64,000 nt of DNA from Bosea sp. ANAM02 (GCF_011764485.1 NZ_AP022848.1:1950001-2014000), one strand, 5' to 3'. Numbered from the stretch's first letter, positions 1-9,571 are shown. Numbers and translations are program-made. The notes: a model not told the origin generated them from the letters alone.

Positions 1-228
1 CCCGATCTGGTGATCACCGACCTCAACATGCCGATCATGGACGGCATCGAGTTCACCCGCGCCTGCCGCTCGCGCCCCGCCGGGCAGAACACGCCGATCA
101 TCGTGCTGACCACGGAGAACGGCGCCGAGATCAAGGCCGAGGGCCGCCGCGCCGGCGCCAGCGCCTGGATGGTCAAGCCCTTCGAACCCAACACGCTGCT
201 CGGCCTCGTCGCGCGCTACCAGAACTGA
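1..228 (+). CDS. Response regulator receiver (CheY-like), 5' end outside window
   Basis: Only the last 75 residues are visible, because the reading frame is open to the first base. They hold the second half of a receiver domain: the phospho-acceptor Asp in VITDLNMPIMDG, the conserved Thr in IVLTTENG and the Lys of VKPFEP. The chain stops right after the receiver fold, so it is a stand-alone CheY-type regulator. It ends 10 nt before cheA and is the upstream member of the chemotaxis operon. It would carry a phosphoryl group from CheA, either to the motor or as a phosphate sink. Which of the two CheY proteins here contacts the motor cannot be told from sequence. Confidence 0.9.
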   Translation, partial: PDLVITDLNMPIMDGIEFTRACRSRPAGQNTPIIVLTTENGAEIKAEGRRAGASAWMVKPFEPNTLLGLVARYQN

Positions 229-238
229 AGGTCGGCCG

Positions 239-2554
239 ATGGACCCGTTGGCAGAACTCAAGCAGACCTTCTTCCAGGAATGCGAGGAACTCCTCGGCGC
301 GCTGGAGCTGAAGCTCCAGGCTCTCGACGAGGGGTCCGTCGATCCTGAGGACGTCAATGCCGCCTTCCGCGCCATTCACTCGATCAAGGGCGGCGCGGGC
401 GCCTTCGGCTGCACGGAGCTGGTCGGCTTCGCGCATGTCTTCGAGGCCGCGCTCGATCATCTGAGGTCCGGCCGCGTCGCCATCGAGGATGCGCCGTTCA
501 CGCTCTTCCTGCGCTGCTCGGACGCGGTCGCCGATCTCGTCTCCGCCGCGCGCAACGACGAGCCTGCGACCGAGCGGCCCGACCTCCTGGCCGCGCTCGA
601 GCAGGTCGGCAAGGAACCGCAGGCGCCCGTCGCCGCGCCGCCGACCCCCGTTGCTCCCGCTCCGGAACCGGTCACCCCTGCCGCCAACAACGATGCGCCC
701 ATCGGCATCGCCGCGCTCGGCAACCTGCTCGCCATGGTCGAGGCTAAGACCGCCGCGCCGGCTTCCGCCTCGGATGACGGCTGGGACGACGAGCCCGCCG
801 CCGCGCCCGCGACCGCCTCCGACAAGCCCGGCCGCGACGTGCATCTGCGCATCAGGCCGGAGCAGGACCTGTTCCGCCGCGTGATCGAGCCGCGCGTCGT
901 GCTCGGTTCGCTGCCGGCCGCCGATATCGTCTCGATCCGCTGCGACCTGAGCCAGGTGCCGCCGCTGGAAAGCCTCGATGTCAGCGATTGCTGGATGCGC
1001 TTCGACGTCGACCTGCGTACCGAGCTTTCGGTCGAGGACCTGCATGGCCGCTTCGACTTCAGCCTCGCGAACGAGGAATTCGAGATCAGCTTCCCGGAGC
1101 CGGCCGCGATCGATCCGCCCGAGGTTGGCGAGCCGGCCGCGGCAGAGCAAGAGGTCTCCAATGCCGTCGCGGCCGACCTCTCGGCGATTCTCGCCAAGCT
1201 CGGCGCGGCGCCGGAAGCGGCGAGCGAGCCCGATATCCAGCCCGCCCCGGCCCCGGTGGCCGTCGCCGCCCCGGTCGTTGCGGCGGCCGAGCCGGCCGTC
1301 GCCCGTGCGGCGCCGCGCGCCCCGGCCGCCCCCGACGCGTCGGCGCGCCAGCGCCAGGCGGTCAGCGTGCGCGTCGATCTCGACCGCATCGACAAGCTGA
1401 TGAACCTGGTCGGCGAGATCGTCATCACCCAGTCCATGCTGGTCGAATGCGTCCGCTCGCTGCCTTACGACGTCCATGCCAAGACCGCCGAGGGCATGCT
1501 GACGCTCTCGCGCCAGACGCGCGAATTGCAGGACCATGTCATGGCCGTCCGCGCCCAGCCGGTGAAGGCCGTGTTCCAGCGCATGCCGCGGCTGGTGCGC
1601 GAGCTCGCCCAGACGCTGGGCAAGGAAGTGCGCCTCGTGCTCGAAGGCGAGAACACCGAGGTCGACAAGACGATCATCGAGGAGCTCGCCGATCCGCTGA
1701 CCCACATGATCCGCAACTCGATGGACCATGGGCTGGAGACGCCGGACGAGCGCGTCGCCGCGGGCAAGCCGCGCGAGGGCACGATCAAGCTGATCGCCGA
1801 GCACCGCGCCGGCCGCATCGTCATCTCGGTCACCGATGACGGACGCGGCATCGGCCGCGACCGGCTGCTGGCCAAGGCGCGTTCGCGTGGCCTCGTCGGC
1901 GCCGACGAGCGCCTGCAGCCGGAGGAGATCGACCAGCTCATCTTCGCCGCCGGCCTGTCGACGGCCGAAGCGGTCAGCGACATCTCGGGCCGCGGCGTCG
2001 GCATGGACGTCGTGCGCCGAAACGTCGAATCGCTCGGGGGGCGCATCAGCGTCGATTCCGAGCCGGGCCGGGGCTGCAAGTTCACGCTCGCCCTGCCGCT
2101 GACGCTCGCCGTGCTCGAAGGCATGGTGATCCGCTGCGGCGACGATCGCTACGTGATCCCGATCGCCTCGGTGATCGAGACCCAGCATCTCGCCTCGACC
2201 CCGATCGAGCGCCTGCCCTTCGGCCAGGAAGTCCTGCGCTGGCGCGGCGAGGTGACCCCGCTCTATCGCCTCGGCGACGTGATGGGCTCGATGGGCAAGA
2301 CCAACGAGAACATCGTCATCATCGCCGAGACCGAGCGCGGCAACAATGTCGGCATCGCCGTCGACGAGATCGTCGGCCAGCAGCAGGTCGTCGTGAAGAG
2401 CCTCGAGGCGAATTACGGCGCGGTCAACGGTGCCTCGGCGGCGACGATCCTCGGCGACGGTCTCGTCGCGCTGATCCTGGATATCGACTCGATGCTGCGG
2501 CTCGCCGCGTCCGGCGGCCGTCCCCCTCAATCTGACCTCAAGATGGCTGGATGA
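239..2554 (+). CDS. cheA: Chemotaxis sensor histidine kinase CheA
   Basis: 771-residue CheA that autophosphorylates and feeds CheY and CheB. An N-terminal HPt domain has the phosphorylatable His47 in AIHSIKGGAGAFG. A Pro/Ala-rich linker (about 130-200 and 320-375) flanks a middle domain. The dimerisation and ATPase parts follow, with the N box HMIRNSMDHGLETPDE, the G1 box VTDDGRGIGRD and the G2 box SGRGVGMDVVRRNVE. A CheW-like domain ends the protein. The start has AAGG a short distance upstream, and the stop overlaps the cheW start by 4 nt (ATGA), so the two are translationally coupled. All catalytic boxes are intact. Confidence 0.97.
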   Translation: MDPLAELKQTFFQECEELLGALELKLQALDEGSVDPEDVNAAFRAIHSIKGGAGAFGCTELVGFAHVFEAALDHLRSGRVAIEDAPFTLFLRCSDAVADLVSAARNDEPATERPDLLAALEQVGKEPQAPVAAPPTPVAPAPEPVTPAANNDAPIGIAALGNLLAMVEAKTAAPASASDDGWDDEPAAAPATASDKPGRDVHLRIRPEQDLFRRVIEPRVVLGSLPAADIVSIRCDLSQVPPLESLDVSDCWMRFDVDLRTELSVEDLHGRFDFSLANEEFEISFPEPAAIDPPEVGEPAAAEQEVSNAVAADLSAILAKLGAAPEAASEPDIQPAPAPVAVAAPVVAAAEPAVARAAPRAPAAPDASARQRQAVSVRVDLDRIDKLMNLVGEIVITQSMLVECVRSLPYDVHAKTAEGMLTLSRQTRELQDHVMAVRAQPVKAVFQRMPRLVRELAQTLGKEVRLVLEGENTEVDKTIIEELADPLTHMIRNSMDHGLETPDERVAAGKPREGTIKLIAEHRAGRIVISVTDDGRGIGRDRLLAKARSRGLVGADERLQPEEIDQLIFAAGLSTAEAVSDISGRGVGMDVVRRNVESLGGRISVDSEPGRGCKFTLALPLTLAVLEGMVIRCGDDRYVIPIASVIETQHLASTPIERLPFGQEVLRWRGEVTPLYRLGDVMGSMGKTNENIVIIAETERGNNVGIAVDEIVGQQQVVVKSLEANYGAVNGASAATILGDGLVALILDIDSMLRLAASGGRPPQSDLKMAG

Positions 2555-3063
2555 CCATGACCCTCCAACTCGGCGAAAAGCACTTCTCGTCGGCGCAGCC
2601 CGAATCGGCCGCGCGCCGGATCGTGACCTTCAAGGTCGGCGATCGCACCTTCGGCATCGATGTCGGCATGGTCCGCGAGATCAAGGGCTGGCAGGCGACG
2701 ACGCCGCTGCCGCACGCGGCCCCGCATGTGCGCGGCGTGCTCAACCTGCGCGGCGTCATCCTCGCGGTCTACGATCTGCGCACCGCGATCGGGCTCGGCG
2801 CCACCGAGGCGACCGCGACCCATGTCATCGTGGTCGTCGATGTCGAGGACAAGACCGCCGGCCTCCTGGTCGATTCGGTCTCGGACATCGTGGATGTGCC
2901 GGTTTCCGCGGTGCGTCCTGCACCTGACCTGGAGCGCGACGAGCACGGCCTGATCGAAGGCCTCGTCCTGCTCGATACCGATATCGTCGCGCTGCTCGAT
3001 CTCGCGGCGGTGATCCGCGACGGCGGCGCCGAGGCTCTGATCAAGACCAGCAGGGCCGCCTGA
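2551..3063 (+). CDS. cheW: Chemotaxis coupling protein CheW
   Basis: 170-residue single-domain CheW that links CheA to the receptors in the signalling array. Visible CheW features are the opening strand [21 protein letters not shown], the segment [16 protein letters not shown] and the later [21 protein letters not shown]. The start overlaps the cheA stop by 4 nt. Length is normal for the family. The 65-nt gap to the downstream receptor gene holds no recognisable site. Confidence 0.96.
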   Translation: MTMTLQLGEKHFSSAQPESAARRIVTFKVGDRTFGIDVGMVREIKGWQATTPLPHAAPHVRGVLNLRGVILAVYDLRTAIGLGATEATATHVIVVVDVEDKTAGLLVDSVSDIVDVPVSAVRPAPDLERDEHGLIEGLVLLDTDIVALLDLAAVIRDGGAEALIKTSRAA

Positions 3064-3128
3064 CTTTTCGAGACCAGCCCGAGCGTAGCGTTCAAGAAGC
3101 GGGCGAGAACAAGAAACGATCGAACCTT

Positions 3129-4949
3129 ATGGGCAGCGCGCTCGGCCCCTTCTCACGTCTCTCGGTCAGCCAGCCGCTGCTTGCCGCCGGCTCGGCGGCG
3201 CTTGCCGGCAGCCTGGCGGCCTATGCCGCTGCAGCCGGCGCGCCCGTCCTGGGCGCGGCCGCCGTCGCGACTGTGGCGCTGTTCGGCGGGCTCGCGGCCT
3301 GGGGCGCAACGCGCCCGCTCGCGCGCAGCGCCGCCGTGGCGACTCGTCTCGCGGAAGGCGGCGACGTCACGCTTCCCGACCTGTCCGGCTCGGGCGAGGG
3401 CGCCGATCTGTCGCGTGCGCTCGCTGCCATCCATGAGCAGGGCGAGGAAGCCGAGCGCCTGCGCGCCGCGCTCGATCATGGCCGCGCCAGCATCATGCTC
3501 TGCGACCCCGCCGGCCGCGTCGTCTATGTCAGCAAGGCGCTGCTGCGCTTCTTCGGCGAGGCGCAGGAGGATTTCCGCGCCGCCTTTCCGGGCTGTTCCG
3601 CCAAGGACATGCTGGGCCGCGTCATGGAGCGCGTGCAGGGCGAGCATCAGCCGCTCAGCGGCCAGCCCGTGCGCCTGACGCTCGGCCGCCGCACGATCTG
3701 CCTGACCCTCACCACCATGATGCGTGCCGACGGACGCAGCTTCGGCACCGCCGTCGAATGGCGCGAGATGACCGGCGATCTCAAGCTCGCCGGCGAAATC
3801 GTGGCACTCGTCGAGGCGGCCGAGGCGGGAGACTTTTCCCGCCGGCTGTCGTCGGAAGGGCAGCCGCTGCCGCTCGGCCACGCGGTCAAGGGCCTGAACC
3901 GGATCAACGCACTGCTCGAGGGCACCTTCGACCAGATGGCCGATGCCGTCTCCGGGATGGCGGAAGGCGATCTGAACCGCCGCGTCCCGGTGACGCATCA
4001 GGGCAGCCTCGGCCAGCTTCAGGACAGCCTCAACGAGACGCTCGAGCGGTTCGGGGCGACATTCGAGACGATCCGGGCGACCGCCGGACGGGTTTCGCAG
4101 GCCGCAGCCGAGGTCGATGCAGCGACTACGGAGCTTGCGGCCGGCGCCGGGCGCGCTGCTGCGGATCTCGGCGAAGCTTCGGCCGCTGCCGAGCAGGTCG
4201 CGTCCTCGGTCGGGCGCAGCAGCATCCGCACCCGCGAAGCCGGCGAGCTCGCCGGCGAGACGATGAGCGTGGCCCAGCAGGGGCAGGGCGTCGTCACCCG
4301 CGCGATCGGCGCGATCGAGCGGATCGAGAGCTCGTCTCTGAAAATTTCCGAGATCGTCGGCGTGATCGACGAGATCGCCTTCCAGACCAACCTGCTGGCG
4401 CTGAACGCCGCGGTCGAGGCGGCGCGCGCGGGCGATGCCGGCAAGGGCTTTGCCGTGGTTGCGTCCGAAGTGCGCTCGCTGGCGCAGCGCTCGGCGCAGG
4501 CCGCCAAGGACATCAAGGGGCTGATCGCCTCGTCGAACGGGCAGGTCGCCGAAGGCGTCGGCTTCGTCCGCGAGACCGGCACGGCGCTGGAGCGCATCGT
4601 CGCGGCGGCCGGCAAGGTGTCGGCGACGGTCTCCGAGATCGCCGCCGCCACGGCCGAGCAGGCCGGGGGCGCCGGCGAGATGGGCCGCAGCGTCGCCAAG
4701 ATGGACAAGGGCGTCAGGCAGAACAGCGACCTGGCCGAACGCAGCGCCGAAGCGGCGGCCGAGCTCGCCGAGCAGGCGGCCGCGCTGCACGCCCATATCG
4801 AGGCCCTCGGCGGCCAGCATGTTTCGCATGGCGCTGCGGCCCCGGCCCGGCGCAGCGTCGCGCCAGCGGCTGCCGCCGCCGTGCAGCCGCGCTTCCAGCA
4901 GCAGATGCAGCATCGTCGCGTCGCCGCCGGCGGCCGGATCGGGATTTGA
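3129..4949 (+). CDS. Methyl-accepting chemotaxis protein with PAS-like domain
   Basis: 606-residue receptor. The N-terminus has two Ala-rich hydrophobic stretches (about residues 15-35 and 40-62) with almost no loop between them, so there is no periplasmic ligand domain. A PAS-like segment follows (about 115-215, [25 protein letters not shown]), then HAMP-like sequence near 260-310. The signalling hairpin carries the family hallmark [24 protein letters not shown]. The C-terminus ends in GGRIGI without the pentapeptide tether that recruits CheR and CheB in enteric receptors. Lying inside the che operon suggests a general internal, perhaps energy or redox, sensor. The ligand is unknown. The ribosome site is weak. 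Confidence 0.9.
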   Translation: MGSALGPFSRLSVSQPLLAAGSAALAGSLAAYAAAAGAPVLGAAAVATVALFGGLAAWGATRPLARSAAVATRLAEGGDVTLPDLSGSGEGADLSRALAAIHEQGEEAERLRAALDHGRASIMLCDPAGRVVYVSKALLRFFGEAQEDFRAAFPGCSAKDMLGRVMERVQGEHQPLSGQPVRLTLGRRTICLTLTTMMRADGRSFGTAVEWREMTGDLKLAGEIVALVEAAEAGDFSRRLSSEGQPLPLGHAVKGLNRINALLEGTFDQMADAVSGMAEGDLNRRVPVTHQGSLGQLQDSLNETLERFGATFETIRATAGRVSQAAAEVDAATTELAAGAGRAAADLGEASAAAEQVASSVGRSSIRTREAGELAGETMSVAQQGQGVVTRAIGAIERIESSSLKISEIVGVIDEIAFQTNLLALNAAVEAARAGDAGKGFAVVASEVRSLAQRSAQAAKDIKGLIASSNGQVAEGVGFVRETGTALERIVAAAGKVSATVSEIAAATAEQAGGAGEMGRSVAKMDKGVRQNSDLAERSAEAAAELAEQAAALHAHIEALGGQHVSHGAAAPARRSVAPAAAAAVQPRFQQQMQHRRVAAGGRIGI

Positions 4950-4952
4950 GAG

Positions 4953-5831
4953 ATGAACAGACCGGCCTCATCCAATCCCTTTGCTGCGGCCCAGCCCGCC
5001 ATGACGGACGTCACGCTGACCCGCGACGACATGAAGTTCATCGCGACGCTGGTCTATGAGCAGGCCGGCATCGTCATCCGCGAGCACAAGGAAGCGATGA
5101 CGCGCGGCCGCTTGGCGCGGCGCGTCAAGGCGCTCGGCATGAACTCCGTCGCGGAATACTGCGCCTTCCTCAAGACGCCGCAGGCGGCGGGCGAACTGCC
5201 CGAACTGATCAACGCGGTGACGACCAATCACACCGCCTTCTTCCGCGAGCGCCATCATTTCGACCATCTGCGCAAGGACGTGATGCCGCGCCTCCTGCAG
5301 GAGCGCGCCGGCCGGCGCGGCCGCATCCGCATCTGGTCGGCTGCCTGCTCGTCGGGCGAGGAACCCTATTCGATCGCGGCCTCCTGCCGCGACGTGGTGG
5401 GGCCGCGCAGCGACCTCGACTTCAAGATCCTGGCGACCGACATCGATACAGACATCCTGACCCGGGCCGAAGCCGGCATCTATCCGGCGGAGCTGTTCGA
5501 ACGCCTGCCGTCGGACGTGAAGCCGATGCTCAAGCTCGAAGGTGGGGCTGGGCGGGGCGAGGCGCGGATCAGCGATGAGCTGCGCCGGATGATCGCCTTC
5601 AAGCGGCTGAACCTGATCGAGAAATGGCCGATGAGCGGCCCCTTCGACGTGATCTTCTGTCGCAACGTCTTCATTTATTTCGACACGCAGACCAAGGCCT
5701 CGATCCTTGACCGTTTCGTGGCGCTGCTGGCGCCGGGCGGCTTCCTGTATCTCGGGCATTCGGAATCGCTGCCGCAACCGCATCCGAATCTGCGCCTGAT
5801 CGGCCGCACCATCTACGAGAGGACTGCATGA
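4953..5831 (+). CDS. cheR: Chemotaxis protein methyltransferase CheR
   Basis: 292-residue SAM-dependent methyltransferase that methylates glutamates on chemoreceptors. Family motifs are present: TNHTAFFRERHHFDHL in the N-terminal half, the SAM-binding segment IWSAACSSGEEPYSIA, and CRNVFIYFD near the C-terminus. It starts 3 nt after the receptor stop, and its own stop overlaps the cheD start by 4 nt (ATGA). Adaptation is therefore encoded by the run cheR, cheD, cheB. Confidence 0.96.
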   Translation: MNRPASSNPFAAAQPAMTDVTLTRDDMKFIATLVYEQAGIVIREHKEAMTRGRLARRVKALGMNSVAEYCAFLKTPQAAGELPELINAVTTNHTAFFRERHHFDHLRKDVMPRLLQERAGRRGRIRIWSAACSSGEEPYSIAASCRDVVGPRSDLDFKILATDIDTDILTRAEAGIYPAELFERLPSDVKPMLKLEGGAGRGEARISDELRRMIAFKRLNLIEKWPMSGPFDVIFCRNVFIYFDTQTKASILDRFVALLAPGGFLYLGHSESLPQPHPNLRLIGRTIYERTA

Positions 5832-6421
5832 GCGTCTCCCGGTCCTCCCGCCGCTATTTCGACCCGCGCTTCCAAGCGACGATCATCACCGTCGCGCCGG
5901 GCGAGCACGAGATCACCTCCGCCAAGGACGAGATCGTCGCCACCGTGCTCGGCTCCTGCGTCTCGGTGTGCATGCGCGACCCCGTCGCCGGTGTCGGCGG
6001 CCTCAACCATTTCCTGCTGCCGAAGAACAATGGCGGCTCGGATTCGAACGCCGGCGAGCGCTATGGCGACACCGCCATGGAAGTGCTGATCAACGACCTG
6101 TTGAAGCGCGGCGCCAAGCGGAGCAATTTCGAGGCGAAGGTCTTCGGCGGCGCCCGTGTGCTCTCGGGCGCCACGATGCTGGCGATCGGCGACGGCAACA
6201 TCGCCTTCGTCAACGAGTTCCTGAAGGTCGAGGGCATCCCCGTGGTCTCGCGGGATGTCGGCGGCACGCGCTCGCGGCGCATCCATTACCAGCCCTCGAC
6301 GGGCCGGGCCTGGGTGCAGCATGTCCAGCCCACCGCGCGCGACAGCGGCCACGAGCAGGAAATCGCCTATCTCAACCGGCTCAAGACGCAGCCGGTGGCC
6401 GGTGAAGTGGAGGTCTGGTGA
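5828..6421 (+). CDS. cheD: Chemoreceptor glutamine deamidase CheD
   Basis: 197-residue CheD that deamidates receptor glutamines to glutamates. The catalytic Thr-Cys-His set known for the family can be placed in VATVLGSCVSVCMRDP (Thr and first Cys) and GGLNHFLLP (His). A second family block is FEAKVFGGARVL. It overlaps cheR upstream and cheB downstream by a few bases. The C-terminus runs about 30 residues past the core domain, as in many alphaproteobacterial CheD proteins. Confidence 0.95.
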   Translation: MSVSRSSRRYFDPRFQATIITVAPGEHEITSAKDEIVATVLGSCVSVCMRDPVAGVGGLNHFLLPKNNGGSDSNAGERYGDTAMEVLINDLLKRGAKRSNFEAKVFGGARVLSGATMLAIGDGNIAFVNEFLKVEGIPVVSRDVGGTRSRRIHYQPSTGRAWVQHVQPTARDSGHEQEIAYLNRLKTQPVAGEVEVW

Positions 6422-7533
6422 TGATTGTCGCGACGTCTTCCGCCGCTCCGGTCAAGGTCCTCGTCGTCGACGATTCCGTGCTGATGCAGAAGCTGATGAC
6501 GCAGATCATCAATTCTGCGCCCGGCTTCGAGGTGATCGGCATCGCCGGCAGCGCCGAGGAAGGCTGGGACGCGATCCAGGAGCTTCGTCCAGACGTGGTG
6601 ACGCTCGATCTGGAACTACCGGGCCGACATGGCCTGAAGCTGCTGGCGCGGGTGCTGAAGCAGGATCCGCTCCCGGTGCTGATCGTCTCGGCCTTCGGCG
6701 GGCCGGGGGCCGACAACACCATCCAGGCGCTGGAGCTCGGCGCGATCGACTTCATCGAGAAGCCGGACGGCACGACCCATACGCTCGACGGCTTCATGAA
6801 GCATCTGGTCGCGGCGCTGCAGCGCGCGGCGGCCAGCCGCAAGATGATCGCCGCCGCAAAGCAGATGACCCAGATGGCCGGCGCTGCACCGGCCCGCCCG
6901 GCGGCGCCTCCGGCGCCACGGGAGCCGGCGCGCAGCAGCAAGACCTCGCTGATCGCGATCGGCGCCTCGACCGGCGGCGTTCCTGCCGTGCAGACGGTGA
7001 TGCGCGATCTCGCCCATCTCAGGCTGCCGATCGTCGTCGTGCAGCACATGCCCCCGGGCTACACCGCGAAATTCGCCGCGCGGCTCGCGACCGCGACCGG
7101 TCTCGACGTCCGCGAGGCCGCCGACGGCGACAGGCTCAAGCCCGGCATGGCGGTGGTCGCGCCCGGCGGGCCGCGCCATCTCGAGGTCGAGGAGCGCCGC
7201 GGCGAGTTCGTCTGCGCGCTGCGCGAGGGGCCATTGGTCAGCGGCCATTCGCCGTCCGTCGACGTGATGTTCCATTCCGTGGCGCGCAGCGTCGGCGCCC
7301 ATGCCGTCGGCATCCTGCTCACCGGCATGGGGCGCGACGGCGCAGACGGTTTGTTAGCCATGCGCAAAGCCGGCGCCGAGACGTTAATCCAAAGCGGGGA
7401 GACCTGCGTGGTAAACGGGATGCCGAAAGCGGCCTTCGAGATCGGAGCCGCCGACAGGGTCGTACCGCTCAACCAGATCGGTGGAGCGGTCGGACAGCTT
7501 GTCGGCGAACGCCCGAATCTACGCACCGCGTAA
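6421..7533 (+). CDS. cheB: Protein-glutamate methylesterase CheB
   Basis: 370-residue two-domain CheB that removes methyl groups from receptors when phosphorylated. The receiver domain has VLVVDDSVLMQKLM and the phospho-acceptor Asp in VTLDLELPGRHG. The C-terminal esterase has its Ser in IGASTGGVPAV, His in VVQHMPPGYT and Asp in LLTGMGRDGADGL. An Ala/Pro-rich linker joins the domains. The ATG at 6421 is chosen; a GTG directly before it (6418) would add one residue. Codon use is slightly relaxed near 7350-7420 (TTA and ATC-CAA codons). Confidence 0.96.
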   Translation: MIVATSSAAPVKVLVVDDSVLMQKLMTQIINSAPGFEVIGIAGSAEEGWDAIQELRPDVVTLDLELPGRHGLKLLARVLKQDPLPVLIVSAFGGPGADNTIQALELGAIDFIEKPDGTTHTLDGFMKHLVAALQRAAASRKMIAAAKQMTQMAGAAPARPAAPPAPREPARSSKTSLIAIGASTGGVPAVQTVMRDLAHLRLPIVVVQHMPPGYTAKFAARLATATGLDVREAADGDRLKPGMAVVAPGGPRHLEVEERRGEFVCALREGPLVSGHSPSVDVMFHSVARSVGAHAVGILLTGMGRDGADGLLAMRKAGAETLIQSGETCVVNGMPKAAFEIGAADRVVPLNQIGGAVGQLVGERPNLRTA

Positions 7534-7544
7534 GGAGCAAAGTT

Positions 7545-7931
7545 ATGTCAAAGGCCAGAAGCGAATACCGCATCCTGGTGGTCGACGACCAGAAGAGCAT
7601 GCGCGGCCTGGCGACCTATTTCCTCAAGCAGATCGAGTTCCAGGACATCGACGAGGCGGAGAACGCCCGCGAGGCCCTGATGAAGATGCAGACCAAGCGC
7701 TACGACCTGCTGCTGCTCGACTGGAACATGGACGGCATGAGCGGCATCGACCTGCTGCGCGCTATCCGCTCGGTGCCGGAGCTGAACCAGATCAAGATCA
7801 TCATGGCGACCTCGGAGCGCTCGGTCGACAAGATGGACGAGGCGACCAGCAACGGCGCCGACCATTACGTCGTGAAGCCCTACGAATTGCGCGATCTCGA
7901 AGTGCGCGTGAAGAAGGTTCTCGCCTGCTGA
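7545..7931 (+). CDS. cheY: Chemotaxis response regulator CheY
   Basis: 128-residue stand-alone receiver. The acidic pocket is in RILVVDDQKSMR, the phospho-acceptor Asp in LLLLDWNMDGMSG, the Thr in IMATSERS and the Lys in YVVKPYELRD. The ATG at 7545 has a clear ribosome site (AAGGAGC) 7 nt upstream. It lies 11 nt after cheB and closes the operon. Position next to cheB and the DWNMDG signature fit a motor-binding or sink CheY. Confidence 0.95.
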   Translation: MSKARSEYRILVVDDQKSMRGLATYFLKQIEFQDIDEAENAREALMKMQTKRYDLLLLDWNMDGMSGIDLLRAIRSVPELNQIKIIMATSERSVDKMDEATSNGADHYVVKPYELRDLEVRVKKVLAC

Positions 7932-7952
7932 AGCCCGCCCGGGAATCCTCAG

Positions 7953-8066
7953 TCCTTATCCCGAGGAGCCGCGTCCGCGGCGTCTCGAAGGATGGTTCAG
8001 AGGACACCGGAGCCTTCCGAAGCATCCTTCGAGACGCAGCCTGCGGCTGCTCCTCAGGATGAGGGC
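7953..8066. repeat. Intergenic palindromic repeat, family A (copy 1)
   Basis: Inverted repeat made of nested arms: GTCTCGAAGGATG near 7982-7994 pairs with CATCCTTCGAGAC at 8023-8035, and outer arms GAGGAGC / GCTCCTCAGG lie outside them. The same design recurs at 33556-33676 and 54694-54815. It fills the gap between cheY and the peroxidase gene and can fold into a long hairpin. It lacks a run of T, so it is not a standard terminator. Confidence 0.85.
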
Positions 8067-8177
8067 TCATCACATCGGTCTCGCCATCGTGAAGCGAAGC
8101 CCCGCGCCGACTGGCTGCAGGGCTTTGTGCTTTGGGGCATGATGCCGCCCGTTCGGCTATCGAACCGGAGGAAAGCC

Positions 8178-8747
8178 ATGCTGCCGTCGCGCCGCCAGAT
8201 CGCCATCGGGATCGCCGGAGCCGCTGCTGCGAGTCTCGCTTCGCGCTCGGCTCTGGCGCAGGCCCTGACGGGCGCCCACGCTTTCGGCTTCGACAAGCCA
8301 GATGGCGGCCGCATGCCGCTCGCCGATTATCGCGGCCGGCCGATCCTCGTGGTCAACACGGCGACGCGCTGCGGCTATGCCGGGCAGATGGCAACGCTGG
8401 AGCAGCTCTGGCAGCGCTACCAGGGGCGGGGCCTGATGCTCGTCGCGGTGCCGAGCAATGATTTCGGCGGGCAGGAGCCGCTTGAGGGCGCGGCCATCGC
8501 CGAGGCCGCCCGGCAGAGCCATGGCGCGACCTACGCCTTCGTCGAGAAGACCGTGGTGCGCGGGCCGGAGGCGCATCCGTTCTATCGCTGGGCCGCTGCG
8601 GAGAAGCCGACGGACACGCCGCGCTGGAACTTCCATAAATACCTGATCGGCCGCGACGGCGCGCTGCTCGGCGGCTTTCCGGCGGGGACCGATCCGCTGT
8701 CGCCGCAGCTCGTGCAGGCGATCGGGCGGGAGCTGGCGGCGGGTTGA
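8178..8747 (+). CDS. Exported glutathione peroxidase-family protein
   Basis: 189-residue thiol peroxidase of the glutathione peroxidase family, which reduces peroxides with thiols or thioredoxin. The N-terminus (MLPSRRQIAIGIAGAAAASL, then ASRSALAQA) is a signal peptide with a paired Arg, so Sec or Tat export to the periplasm is likely. The catalytic set is present: Cys65 in TRCGYAG (cysteine, not selenocysteine), Gln99 in SNDFGGQEP and Trp150 in RWNFHKYLI. The ATG at 8178 is favoured by GGAGGAA 5-6 nt upstream. It is a single-gene unit, convergent with mog. Confidence 0.9.
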   Translation: MLPSRRQIAIGIAGAAAASLASRSALAQALTGAHAFGFDKPDGGRMPLADYRGRPILVVNTATRCGYAGQMATLEQLWQRYQGRGLMLVAVPSNDFGGQEPLEGAAIAEAARQSHGATYAFVEKTVVRGPEAHPFYRWAAAEKPTDTPRWNFHKYLIGRDGALLGGFPAGTDPLSPQLVQAIGRELAAG

Positions 8748-8756
8748 GGTGAGGGC

Positions 8757-8859
8757 GTCATTCTCGGGCGCAGCGAAGCGCAGACCCGAGAATCTCTGGC
8801 CGAAGAAGGCTCTCCGAAACCACTGGTCATGAGATGCTCGGGTCAAGCCCGAGCATGAC
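8757..8859. repeat. Two-hairpin intergenic repeat, family D (copy 1)
   Basis: The element opens with GTCATTCTCGGG and closes with CCCGAGCATGAC. Two hairpins lie inside: TTCTCGGG / CCCGAGAA on the left and GCTCGGG / CCCGAGC on the right. A second copy in the opposite orientation lies at 58682-58778. It sits between two convergent genes and may act as a bidirectional transcript end. Confidence 0.85.
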
Positions 8860-8887
8860 GTACTTCATTCCCGAGCATGACGCGCCC

Positions 8888-9421
8888 CTATTTCTTCGGC
8901 CGAAACGCCGCGATCACCGCCGGATCGGTCTCCAGCCAGGGTCCCTCGATCAGGTCGATGCAATAGGGGATGGCCGGCATCACGGCGTCGAGGCATTCGG
9001 CGATGGCACGGGGGCGGCCGGGCAGGTTGACGATCAGCGACCTGCCGCGGATGCCGGCGGTCTGGCGCGAGAGGATCGCGGTCGGCACCTTGGCGAGGCT
9101 GACCTGCCGCATCAATTCGCCGAAGCCGGGCATCGGCTTCTCGACGACATCCTCGGTCGCCTCCGGCGTGACGTCGCGCGGGGCCGGGCCGGTGCCTCCC
9201 GTGGTGACGATCAGGCAGCAACCTTCCTTGTCGGCGAGGTCGCGCAGCGTCCCGGCAATCACGGCGCGGTCGTCCGGGATGACCCGCGCGACGGCCTCCC
9301 AGGGCGAGGTCAGCACCTTCCGGAAATAGGCATCGATCGCCGGCCCGCCCTCATCCGCGTAGATGCCGGCCGAAGCGCGGTCGGAGACCGTGACGATTCC
9401 AATCCGGGCGGTTGCGCTCAT
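8888..9421 (-). CDS. mog: Molybdopterin adenylyltransferase (Mog/MoaB family)
   Basis: 177-residue protein of the MoCF family that adenylates molybdopterin before molybdate insertion. The signature TTGGTGPAPRDVTPEAT is intact, as is the opening strand IGIVTVSDRAS. The later SLIVNLPGRPRAIAECLDAV is also typical. The start is set by AGGAGAG about 6 nt upstream of ATG 9421; the frame continues upstream without family resemblance. No other molybdenum cofactor gene is near. Mog and MoaB are hard to separate by sequence alone; the PRDVTPEAT form fits Mog. Confidence 0.88.
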   Translation of the reverse strand: MSATARIGIVTVSDRASAGIYADEGGPAIDAYFRKVLTSPWEAVARVIPDDRAVIAGTLRDLADKEGCCLIVTTGGTGPAPRDVTPEATEDVVEKPMPGFGELMRQVSLAKVPTAILSRQTAGIRGRSLIVNLPGRPRAIAECLDAVMPAIPYCIDLIEGPWLETDPAVIAAFRPKK

Positions 9422-9526
9422 CGTCTCTCTCCTGCGGCTGGCATGCTGTATCGGCGGGGGCGCAGGGGTGGTCAAGCCGGTTCGCCAACACCGGGATGAT
9501 CTGCTTCGCTGCCGCATCGAATAGCG

Positions 9527-9551
9527 CCGAAAAGTGGTTTCCCCTTTTCGG
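9527..9551. repeat. Short inverted repeat, family F (GAAAAGTGG type)
   Basis: CCGAAAAGTGG and CCCCTTTTCGG form an imperfect inverted repeat directly upstream of the SGNH-like gene. A relative with the core GAAAAAGTGGAAACCGG is at 51016-51060. Such short elements are common between genes in Hyphomicrobiales. Confidence 0.65.
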
Positions 9552-9571
9552 TTCGATGCTAGAGCAGCGCG

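Noticed and set aside
173..2530. 785-codon frame antisense to cheA
   Set aside because: cheA has all its catalytic boxes; the antisense product is Arg/Asp-rich with no motif.
6418..6420. GTG as the cheB start
   Set aside because: The ATG directly after it is the more usual start; the difference is one residue.
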